DNA of 45,929 bases from positions 1 to 45,929 of the forward strand of contig NCAP01000004.1 of assembly GCA_002255495.1 (NCBI GenBank), given 5' to 3'. The first letter of the stretch is position 1. Every line of letters begins with the position of its first letter. The notes under the pieces are model-generated. The model did no database searches. It was not told the DNA's origin and saw nothing but the letters and a program-made list of their open reading frames with translations. Positions 1 to 6,128 of the stretch are shown piece by piece. Both the position numbers and the translations under genes were made by a program. This stretch comes from Rhodospirillales bacterium 20-60-12. Lineage in GTDB: Bacteria > Pseudomonadota > Alphaproteobacteria > Acetobacterales > Acetobacteraceae.

Positions 1-80
1 AGCATCATCAGGCTGATGCCGCGCAGCGTCGCTGCCGGCGTTTCGGTCAGCTTGCTTGGTATGCGCGGCTTTGCGGTCAT
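1..80 (-). CDS. N-terminus of a probable DMT/EamA-type permease (partial)
   Basis: An open frame starts at an ATG at 78-80 on the minus strand and runs off the left edge of the window, giving 26 complete codons. GAAGG lies just upstream of the ATG as a ribosome binding site. The visible residues are a basic, polar tail that ends in LRGISLMM. A short charged leader followed by an RGI-LM start of a first membrane helix is typical of EamA/DMT permeases. That family guess rests on very few residues. The gene lies downstream of the DUF4236 gene on the same strand. Confidence 0.4.
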   Translation of the reverse strand, partial: MTAKPRIPSKLTETPAATLRGISLMM

Positions 81-135
81 CCTTCAGCGATAGCGCGCGA
101 ACCGCACGGCGCCCAGCCCTGCTGGGGCAAAGCTG

Positions 136-426
136 TCAGCCGATTTTAAACAAGGCGGCTAGAAATCCGAACAACACGAAAATCAGCAATGCGCCGACGA
201 GAAACGCCCCGATCCCCGGTCTATGCTCGTTCGATGCGCGCCCCCAGCGGCGGGTGGTCTGATAGGACATGCCCGAGCCTGGAATGCCGGCGGTTTCCCG
301 CAGACCATGGTGCGAGATGTTCACATTTGCTCCGCGCGGCCCGACGCCAATGCTGGCGCCATGCTCAGAAACATTTATTCTCAAGCCCTTAGCGATCGTT
401 ATGCGCTTCCTGAAACGCCACCCCAC
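136..426 (-). CDS. DUF4236 family small membrane protein
   Basis: A 96-residue protein that starts at a GTG at 424-426. Residues 1-55 carry the hallmarks of DUF4236: an N-terminal GWRFRK, a GLRINVSEHGAS stretch, a Gly-rich GVGPRGANVN segment and a GIPGSGMSY motif. A single hydrophobic helix follows at about residues 72-93 (GAFLVGALLIFVLFGFLAAL), so the domain is probably anchored in the inner membrane by its C terminus. DUF4236 has no established function; it often occurs with other accessory domains, but here it stands alone. It is divergent from the DUF445 gene, whose ATG lies about 170 bases away. Confidence 0.75.
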   Translation of the reverse strand: MGWRFRKRITIAKGLRINVSEHGASIGVGPRGANVNISHHGLRETAGIPGSGMSYQTTRRWGRASNEHRPGIGAFLVGALLIFVLFGFLAALFKIG

Positions 427-594
427 GGCACGCTCCTTTTATTGGATGTTTTCTCCGGCCTGAACCTGCGCCGAGTCGCCCGTGAAATGCAAGCGAGTCG
501 TGAATGCCGGCGGTTCGGCCAGCAGTGTAACAGGCTGATCGGCCATGCCGGGCTGGGGTTGCCCGGCGGGGCGGCCAACGCCTATTCTAAGCGG

Positions 595-1863
595 ATGAAT
601 TTGCCCGACCCCGACGCCGCGCTGCGGCGCTCGCTGGCCCGCCATCGGGCGTTCGCCACATCGCTTCTGGTGCTCATGGCCGCCCTGATGGTGCTCGGCT
701 ACACGTTGCCCGACAATGATTGGACCGGCCTGCTGCGCGATGCGTCGAAGGCCGGTCTCATCGGCGGGCTCGCCGACTGGTTCGCGGTGACCGCTTTATT
801 CCGCCACCCGCTCGGCATCCCGATCCCCCACACCGCCATTTTGCCGGCGCAAAAAGAGCGCCTGGGGGCCGCCTTGGGCCGGTTCGTCGCGACCAACGTG
901 TTCACCGAAGACGATGTCGGCAAGCTGCTCGATAGTCTGGATGTGCCGGCCCTGCTCGGCCGCCTCGTCGGCGATAAATTGGCCGCCCGCCCCGCCGCCG
1001 AGGCGCTGGCGGGCATGCTGCCGCAATTACTCGCCTCGATCGAGGATGGAAGGGCCCGGCGCCTGATTGCGCGGATCCTGCCGCGCCTCGTCTCTGGCCC
1101 GGCAGCCGGCGCCCTGGTGGCGCGGGCGCTGGCCGGTCTGGTCGAAGGCGGGCGGCATCAGGAAGTATTTTCCTTCATCCTCGGCCAGTTGAAGGATTTG
1201 CTGACCAGCCGCGAGGCCGTCATGCGCGATGCGATCAAGGAGCGGGTGCGCGAGCAAGGCGGCCGCTTGGTCGGCTGGGCAGTGGGCGCCACCGTCGCGC
1301 GCCGGGTGCTCAACGCGGTGAATGTGGAATTGGAGCGTGTCGGCCCGGATGGCTCGGAATTGCGCGACGCGTTCGACGAATGGGTACGCCGGGAAATTGA
1401 CCGGCTGGAAACCGATCCCGCCCGCGCGGCGGAGTTGAGTGCGGCACTCAAGCGGGTCGTCGCGCATGACACGGTGCGCGCCTGGGCGTGGGACATCTGG
1501 GCACGGCTGCGCCAGGCGCTGGAGGAGGATGCCAAGCGGCCGCAAGGCCGCACGATCGCGGTGCTCGAGGGAGCCTTCGCCAATCTCGGTGCAATGCTGG
1601 CGAGCGATCCGGCAAGCCGCGCCCGGATCAATCTGGCGGCATCGAGCATGGTGATACGCCTGCTGCCCCTGGCCCAAAGCGAGATTGCCGGCTTCATCGG
1701 CCGGGTGATCGGCAATTGGGACGCCGCGACGATTACCGAGAAACTGGAATTGCGGGTCGGCAAGGACCTGCAATTCATCCGCGTCAACGGCACCATCGTC
1801 GGCTTTGCCGCGGGTGCCGCGATTTATGCCGTTTTGAAGTTTCTGCTGCACAGGACACCCTAG
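595..1863 (+). CDS. DUF445 (YjiN-like) inner-membrane protein
   Basis: A 422-residue protein. The ATG at 595 is preferred over in-frame starts further upstream, because those would overlap the divergent DUF4236 gene and add residues unlike the family. The product has an N-terminal membrane helix (about 21-38), the DUF445 signature KAGLIGGLADWFAVTALF followed by RHPLGIPIPHTA (about 52-80), a long amphipathic helical body, and a C-terminal helix (about 400-418). This fits the YjiN-like DUF445 family, whose biochemical role is unknown. The stop codon is one base from the start of the next gene, so the two are probably co-transcribed. Confidence 0.85.
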   Translation: MNLPDPDAALRRSLARHRAFATSLLVLMAALMVLGYTLPDNDWTGLLRDASKAGLIGGLADWFAVTALFRHPLGIPIPHTAILPAQKERLGAALGRFVATNVFTEDDVGKLLDSLDVPALLGRLVGDKLAARPAAEALAGMLPQLLASIEDGRARRLIARILPRLVSGPAAGALVARALAGLVEGGRHQEVFSFILGQLKDLLTSREAVMRDAIKERVREQGGRLVGWAVGATVARRVLNAVNVELERVGPDGSELRDAFDEWVRREIDRLETDPARAAELSAALKRVVAHDTVRAWAWDIWARLRQALEEDAKRPQGRTIAVLEGAFANLGAMLASDPASRARINLAASSMVIRLLPLAQSEIAGFIGRVIGNWDAATITEKLELRVGKDLQFIRVNGTIVGFAAGAAIYAVLKFLLHRTP

Positions 1864-1864
1864 A

Positions 1865-2842
1865 ATGCATATCCATATCCATGAATTCACGACCGGCCCG
1901 TTCCCCGACATCACGCCCGATGAATGGCACGAGGTTGCCGCCGAAGTCGCTGAGAACACCGGGCATGTCGTCACATTCGGCGCCAGCGTCGAAGAATATC
2001 AGGCGGTCGCGGATCAGGTCGAAATTCTGATTGCGTCCCCCTACACATTGCGCAAGCTCGATCTGTTCGCCGCCCCCCGCTTGCTTGCCATCCAATCGAC
2101 CTCGGCGGGGGTTGATTCGCTGGGCGATTTTTCCACGCTGCCCGCGCATGTGATGCTGCTGAATAATCGCGGTGTGCACGGGCCGCGCGCAGGTGAATAC
2201 GCCATCATGGCCTTGCTGATGTTGCAGGCGCGGCTGCCTTATTTCGCCACCCTGCAGCGCACGGCGCAATGGCACCGGCTGCAAACCGGCGTGATCACCG
2301 GCAAGCATCTCACCATCATCGGTTTAGGCAGTCTCGGCGGTGCGGCGGCCTTTCGCGCGCGGCAATTCGGGTTGCGCGTCACCGGCCTGCGCACCTCGGC
2401 CGCACCCCATGAGCATTGCGATATCGTGCTGCCGATCGAGCGGCTCGATGAAGTTTTACCGACCACGGATTTTCTCTTTCTCGCCTGCCCCTTGACCGCT
2501 CAGACCCGCAACATTCTCAGCCGCGCGCGCATCGCCTTGCTGCCGTCCCATGCGGGGGTGATCAATATCGGCCGCGGCGGGCTGATCGATCAGCCCGCCT
2601 TGTGCGACGCGCTCAACGCCGAGGCGATTGCCGGCGCCGTGCTCGATGTGTTTGCGCAAGAGCCGATCCCGCCATCCGACCCGATATGGCAGACGAAAAA
2701 CCTGACCATCACGCCGCATATCTCCTCCGATGATCCGGCCAGCTATAATCGCGACACGCTGCGGATATTTTTCAAAAATCTGAGCGCGCTGCAGGCCGGT
2801 TCAACGCCGCCCACTTTGGTCGATCGCACGCGGGGTTATTAG
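1865..2842 (+). CDS. D-isomer-specific 2-hydroxyacid dehydrogenase
   Basis: A 325-residue NAD(P)-dependent dehydrogenase that interconverts 2-oxoacids and D-2-hydroxyacids in the cytoplasm. The nucleotide-binding glycine motif GLGSLG lies at residues 153-158. The catalytic triad of the family is intact: R237 in NIGRGG, E266 in DVFAQEP and H285 in TPHISS. The length is normal. No adenine-side acidic residue is obvious after the glycine loop (GLRTS follows beta-2), which suggests NADPH preference and a glyoxylate/hydroxypyruvate reductase-like role; this is an inference. The ATG lies one base after the stop of the DUF445 gene. The physiological substrate cannot be read from the sequence. Confidence 0.85.
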   Translation: MHIHIHEFTTGPFPDITPDEWHEVAAEVAENTGHVVTFGASVEEYQAVADQVEILIASPYTLRKLDLFAAPRLLAIQSTSAGVDSLGDFSTLPAHVMLLNNRGVHGPRAGEYAIMALLMLQARLPYFATLQRTAQWHRLQTGVITGKHLTIIGLGSLGGAAAFRARQFGLRVTGLRTSAAPHEHCDIVLPIERLDEVLPTTDFLFLACPLTAQTRNILSRARIALLPSHAGVINIGRGGLIDQPALCDALNAEAIAGAVLDVFAQEPIPPSDPIWQTKNLTITPHISSDDPASYNRDTLRIFFKNLSALQAGSTPPTLVDRTRGY

Positions 2843-2919
2843 ATCAATAAGCGCCAAGATTGACCAACAAGGTCGAATCTCAACCGATCCCGCTCAGAGG
2901 TCGTCTGCCGCCGCGATGT

Positions 2920-2934
2920 TGGCCCGGTTTTTGC
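2920..2934 (+). promoter_or_regulatory. Sigma-54-like -24/-12 element upstream of nasT
   Basis: TGGCCCG-GTTT-TTGC has the invariant GG-N10-GC spacing of sigma-54 promoters and differs from the -24 consensus TGGCACG at one base. The -12 GC is only 13 bases from the nasT GTG, so the predicted start of transcription falls almost on the start codon. The site therefore either makes a nearly leaderless mRNA or is a chance match. Confidence 0.3.
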
Positions 2935-2947
2935 GGAGCCTCGTTAT

Positions 2948-3526
2948 GTGAAAATTCTTCTGGCCGATCATGACACGCAGCGCGCGCAATCCTTGATGAA
3001 CAGTTTGCGCGCCCAGGATGCCAGCTTTCAGCTGTGCCAGCCTGCGCCGGGTGAGGGGCTGGTCGGCGCGGTACAGCGCCTCGCCCCGGATATTGTGCTG
3101 GTGGACATGGCCCGCCCCGATCGCGATAGCCTCGATTCAGTCCGCCAATTGCATGAATCTTGCCCATATCCGGTCATGATGTTCATCGATCAGGATGATC
3201 CGGCGTTCATGGAAGCCGCGATCGAAGCCGGCGTCGTGTCCTATCACGTGCGCGGCGCCGCACTGCCGGAAATCAAGCCGATCATGCGCACGGCCATGGC
3301 GTTATTCCGGCGCAATCATGAATTGACCGCCCGGCTTGCCGCGGCCGAAGATCAACTGGTGGCGCGCCGGCGGATCGATGCGGCCAAGCGGCTGTTGATG
3401 CAGCGCGGCGGGCTGTCCGAACCCGCGGCGCATCGGTTTTTGCAGCGGCGGGCGATGGAATCACAAAAACGCGTGGCGGACATCGCTGCCAAATTGCTGC
3501 GCGAAGCCGGGGAAGAACTGCCATGA
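2948..3526 (+). CDS. nasT: NasT-type ANTAR-domain RNA-binding antiterminator
   Basis: A 192-residue protein with a response-regulator-like receiver (about 1-120) and a C-terminal ANTAR helical domain (about 128-188) joined by a coiled linker. It starts at GTG 2948, which keeps the receiver strand MKILLADHD complete; GGAG at 2935-2938 is the ribosome binding site. The receiver keeps acidic residues (D7, D9, D53), but the usual switch Ser/Thr and Lys are replaced (VMMFIDQDD, HVRGA), so ordinary phosphorylation control is doubtful. In known NasS-NasT systems NasT is held by NasS without nitrate and released to bind paired hexaloop hairpins in the mRNA leader. The hairpins at 4671-4746 are the likely target. 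It overlaps nasS by four bases. Confidence 0.9.
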   Translation: MKILLADHDTQRAQSLMNSLRAQDASFQLCQPAPGEGLVGAVQRLAPDIVLVDMARPDRDSLDSVRQLHESCPYPVMMFIDQDDPAFMEAAIEAGVVSYHVRGAALPEIKPIMRTAMALFRRNHELTARLAAAEDQLVARRRIDAAKRLLMQRGGLSEPAAHRFLQRRAMESQKRVADIAAKLLREAGEELP

Positions 3527-4530
3527 GCGGCACGCCGACAAACGATAACGCCGCCCATGACAAACCGGGCGATCCGATCCGTATCGGGCTGCTGCGCCTG
3601 AGCGACGCAGCGCCGGTGATATTGGCCGAAGCCGAAGGGTTGTTCACTGCCCAGGGGATCGACGTGATGCTTTCGGTCGAACCGTCCTGGGCGAACATTG
3701 CCGATAAACTGGGCTATGGTCTGCTCGAAGCCGCTGTCATGCTGCCGCCTCTGGCGATTGCCTGTGCGCTCGGCCTGCGTGGCCGGCGAACCGATCTGGT
3801 GGTCCCGATGGGGCTGAGCCTCGGCGGCAACGCGGTGACCTTGGCGCATTCCTGGCGGGCTGCCATCCCCGACGCCCCGCATGATGCCTATATCATCGGC
3901 AAATCGTTCAAAGCGGCCATGGCGGGGCGCGCCAGCAAGCCGGTGCTGGCGGTCGTGCACGGGTTTTCCACGCATGATTTGTTGCTGCGCCACTGGCTCG
4001 CCGCGCATGGCATCGATCCCACGAAGGACGTCACATTCACCGTTCTGCCGCCGGCGGAAATGCTCGGCAGCCTGGCCGCCGGATCGATCGACGGGTTCTG
4101 CGCAGGCGCGCCTTGGGGCGGGGTCGCGGCACAGTCCGGACTTGGTTTCGTCGCACTGCACAGCGCCGCCATCCGGCCTTACCATGCCGAAAAATGTCTC
4201 GCCGTCAGGGCCGATTGGGTCGGCGCCAATCCCCGCAGGATGGCCGCTTTGCACGCGGCGCTGCACCAGGCTGCCACACTTTGCGCCGCACCCGCGCAGC
4301 GCGGCACTCTGGCGGCTTTGCTCGCTGAGCCGGCTTATCTCAATTTGCCCGCCGCCATCATCGAAGCCTCGCTTGATCCGGCGGCAGGCGGGCCCGAATT
4401 CACCCCGCCCCGTGCAACAACCGCAAACCCCGATGACGCAAGATGGTTCGCCGATGAACTGGCCCGCTGGGGCCACGCACCCGCCGGATTGGCAGAGCAT
4501 GCAGCGCGATTATACCAGCCTTTGAAATAG
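3523..4530 (+). CDS. nasS: NasS-type cytoplasmic nitrate/nitrite sensor
   Basis: A 335-residue protein of the NrtA/CmpA ABC-type substrate-binding fold (IRIGLLRLSDAAPVILAEAEG near the start, LGYGLLEAAVMLPPLAIA, then FSTHDLLLRHWLAAHGIDP). It has no signal peptide or lipobox, which separates cytoplasmic NasS sensors from periplasmic NrtA binding proteins. The ATG overlaps the stop of nasT as ATGA, so the pair is translationally coupled. From the known family, NasS sequesters NasT and lets it go when nitrate or nitrite binds. The adjacent nitrate assimilation genes make that role very likely here. Confidence 0.9.
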   Translation: MSGTPTNDNAAHDKPGDPIRIGLLRLSDAAPVILAEAEGLFTAQGIDVMLSVEPSWANIADKLGYGLLEAAVMLPPLAIACALGLRGRRTDLVVPMGLSLGGNAVTLAHSWRAAIPDAPHDAYIIGKSFKAAMAGRASKPVLAVVHGFSTHDLLLRHWLAAHGIDPTKDVTFTVLPPAEMLGSLAAGSIDGFCAGAPWGGVAAQSGLGFVALHSAAIRPYHAEKCLAVRADWVGANPRRMAALHAALHQAATLCAAPAQRGTLAALLAEPAYLNLPAAIIEASLDPAAGGPEFTPPRATTANPDDARWFADELARWGHAPAGLAEHAARLYQPLK

Positions 4531-4625
4531 GCGTTTGACGAAAATAAAACATTGCAAGCCCATTATTTAATCAAACATAATTCAATATCCGCAGCATGAT
4601 GAAGGATTGGGCTTGTATCCGACGT

Positions 4626-4640
4626 TGGCACGGTATTTGC
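4626..4640 (+). promoter_or_regulatory. Sigma-54 promoter of the nitrate assimilation operon
   Basis: TGGCACG at 4626-4632, GTAT, then TTGC at 4637-4640 is a full match to the sigma-54 consensus with GG-N10-GC spacing. Transcription should begin near 4652, giving a leader of about 130 bases before the transporter ATG at 4783. Sigma-54 dependence implies an enhancer-binding activator (NtrC is the expected one) acting from upstream; no clear NtrC site was picked out by eye. The combination means nitrogen limitation sets initiation while NasT sets elongation. Confidence 0.75.
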
Positions 4641-4670
4641 TGCGCTGCACATCAGCGAGGGTTTCGTGGG

Positions 4671-4746
4671 CGTGCTGACCAATGATGGTTTCACGTGTCG
4701 TCGGGGTTTAACCCTGATTTATGATCTACGAGCCAATGGCGGCTCG
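4671..4746 (+). promoter_or_regulatory. ANTAR target RNA: two hexaloop hairpins for NasT
   Basis: The leader can form two hairpins with six-base loops. P1: CGTG (4671-4674) pairs with CACG (4692-4695) and GACC (4677-4680) with GGTT (4687-4690), closing the loop AATGAT (4681-4686). P2: CGAGCC (4729-4734) pairs with GGCTCG (4741-4746), closing the loop AATGGC (4735-4740). Both loops have A at position 1 and G at position 4, the identity described for ANTAR-binding leaders such as NasR and EutV targets. The P1-to-P2 linker contains a small GGGT/ACCC hairpin. P2 overlaps an alternative downstream hairpin, as antitermination requires. Confidence 0.65.
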
Positions 4747-4768
4747 ATATGCGGCGCGTCAGCGCCAT
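4736..4768 (+). terminator. Alternative hairpin competing with ANTAR hairpin P2
   Basis: ATGGCG (4736-4741) can pair with CGCCAT (4763-4768), and GGCGC/GCGCC (4753-4757, 4762-4766) can form a tight inner hairpin. The outer pairing uses bases of the P2 loop and 3' arm, so the two folds exclude each other. Only AATT follows the stem, so there is no strong U-tract; the fold may instead pause polymerase or mask the GAGG ribosome binding site at 4773-4776. The terminator role is an inference. Confidence 0.4.
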
Positions 4769-4782
4769 AATTGAGGTCCGCC

Positions 4783-6015
4783 ATGATTGATCGAGACAGC
4801 TTCGCCAAATCGGGTCATATTCCAACTCTTCTGGCCGCTTTTTTATATTTTGATGCAAGTTTCACGGTCTGGGTTCTGCTCGGGCCGATGGGCGTGCAAA
4901 TCGGCAATTCGCTTCATCTCGATGCCGCGCAAAAAGGGCTGATGGTGGCAACACCCGTGCTCTCCGGCGCCCTTTTGCGGATCGTGGCGGGTCTGTCGGC
5001 GGATCGCTTCGGCGGCAAAATCACCGGCATCGTCGCCCAGCTCATCGTCATCGCGGCCCTGGTCGCCGCCTGGCAGATCGGTCTGCCGAGCTTTCGCGCG
5101 GTGCAGGCCTTGGGCATTTTTCTCGGTGTGGCCGGTGCATCCTTCGCCATTGCCCTGCCGCTCGCCTCGCGCTGGTATCCACCGCCGTATCAGGGTTTCG
5201 CCCTCGGTCTGGCCGGGGCCGGCAATATCGGCACGGTCTTCACCGCTCTTGTCGCACCGGGCCTTGCTCTGGCCTATGGTTTTCAGAACGTATTTGGTCT
5301 CGCCGCAATCTTCCTGACCGTCGTGCTGGTCGGCTTTGTGCTTCTGGCCAAGGAATCTCCCGCACGGCCGGCGCCGCTGACCTTATCGACTTATTTCAAC
5401 GTGCTGCGCATCGCCGATACATGGTGGTTCATGCTGTTCTACGGCGTCACCTTCGGCGGCTTCGTCGGGCTCGCCTCCTCCTTGGTGATCTATCTGCACA
5501 CCCAATATGGGCTGACACCGGTCCATGCGGGCTATCTGACCGCTCTGGCCTCCTTCGTCGGCGCCTCATGCCGCCCGCTCGGCGGCGGCTTGGCAGATAA
5601 ATTCGGCGGCGTAAAAACGCTTTCGTTCTATTACATCGTCGCTGCCATCGCCTTGATTATCGTCAGCTTCGGCCTGCCGAATTTGTGGCTCGCCATGGCC
5701 GCCATCCTGGTCGTCATGCTCGCCTGCGGGCTCGGCGATGGCGCGGTGTTTCAATTGGTGCCGCTGCGCTTCACCCGCGAGATGGGTGTGGTCACGGGTC
5801 TGGTGGGCATGGCCGGCGGCGTCGGTGGCTTCTACCTCGCCTCCAGCCTTGGTCTGGCCCGGCAATATACCGGCAGCTACCAGAGCGGATTTCTGATTTA
5901 TGCAGCCTTGGCCTTAATCGCTTTTGTCGGGCTGTCAGTCGTCAAGCGCCGCTGGCGGGCCGATTTCAGCGCCGCGGCCAATGCCGACACGCAAGCGGCA
6001 CCAATCCGAATCTGA
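4783..6015 (+). CDS. narK: NarK/NasA-type nitrate/nitrite MFS transporter
   Basis: A 410-residue protein with about twelve hydrophobic helices. It belongs to the nitrate-nitrite porter family of the major facilitator superfamily: FxxxFxxWVLLGPMG in helix 1, the loop GLSADRFGGK, the glycine-rich GFALGLAGAGNIGT and, in the second half, GLVGMAGGVGGFYL, which match the two nitrate signature motifs. The ATG at 4783 with GAGG at 4773-4776 is preferred over the in-frame TTG at 4771, which would swallow the binding site. It should import nitrate, and perhaps exchange it for nitrite, across the inner membrane. It is first in the operon after the ANTAR leader. In Paracoccus naming the equivalent gene is nasA. 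Confidence 0.9.
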   Translation: MIDRDSFAKSGHIPTLLAAFLYFDASFTVWVLLGPMGVQIGNSLHLDAAQKGLMVATPVLSGALLRIVAGLSADRFGGKITGIVAQLIVIAALVAAWQIGLPSFRAVQALGIFLGVAGASFAIALPLASRWYPPPYQGFALGLAGAGNIGTVFTALVAPGLALAYGFQNVFGLAAIFLTVVLVGFVLLAKESPARPAPLTLSTYFNVLRIADTWWFMLFYGVTFGGFVGLASSLVIYLHTQYGLTPVHAGYLTALASFVGASCRPLGGGLADKFGGVKTLSFYYIVAAIALIIVSFGLPNLWLAMAAILVVMLACGLGDGAVFQLVPLRFTREMGVVTGLVGMAGGVGGFYLASSLGLARQYTGSYQSGFLIYAALALIAFVGLSVVKRRWRADFSAAANADTQAAPIRI

Positions 6016-6024
6016 TCACAATCG

Positions 6025-6112
6025 CGGCCGGCAGCAGCCGGCCGTGCGGACATCCACATTGAAGTTGGTCGAAATCGTCAGGCTCAACCAAAAACCAAGC
6101 CGCACGATTTCG
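6025..6112 (+). promoter_or_regulatory. Intercistronic hairpins between narK and nirB
   Basis: An 8-bp stem CGGCCGGC (6025-6032)/GCCGGCCG (6037-6044) with loop AGCA follows the transporter stop. A 9-bp perfect inverted repeat CGAAATCGT (6070-6078)/ACGATTTCG (6104-6112) with a 25-base spacer ends just before the nirB ribosome binding site AAGGGA (6119-6124). No U-run follows either, so they look like mRNA-stability or processing structures rather than terminators. Neither has the A-N2-G hexaloop of the ANTAR target. Confidence 0.45.
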
Positions 6113-6128
6113 AAATTGAAGGGACAGC

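Noticed and set aside
1027-1974. Long open frame on the minus strand opposite the DUF445 gene (about 315 codons).
   Set aside because: It is the antisense shadow of a GC-rich real gene; the product has no recognisable domain and no ribosome binding site.
3352-4500. 382-codon minus-strand frame opposite nasS.
   Set aside because: nasS is clearly the coding strand; the antisense product has low-complexity Arg/Gly/Pro composition and no family likeness.
4771-4782. TTG at 4771 as the start of the nitrate transporter.
   Set aside because: It would place the GAGG binding site inside the coding region; the ATG at 4783 has correct spacing and the family start.
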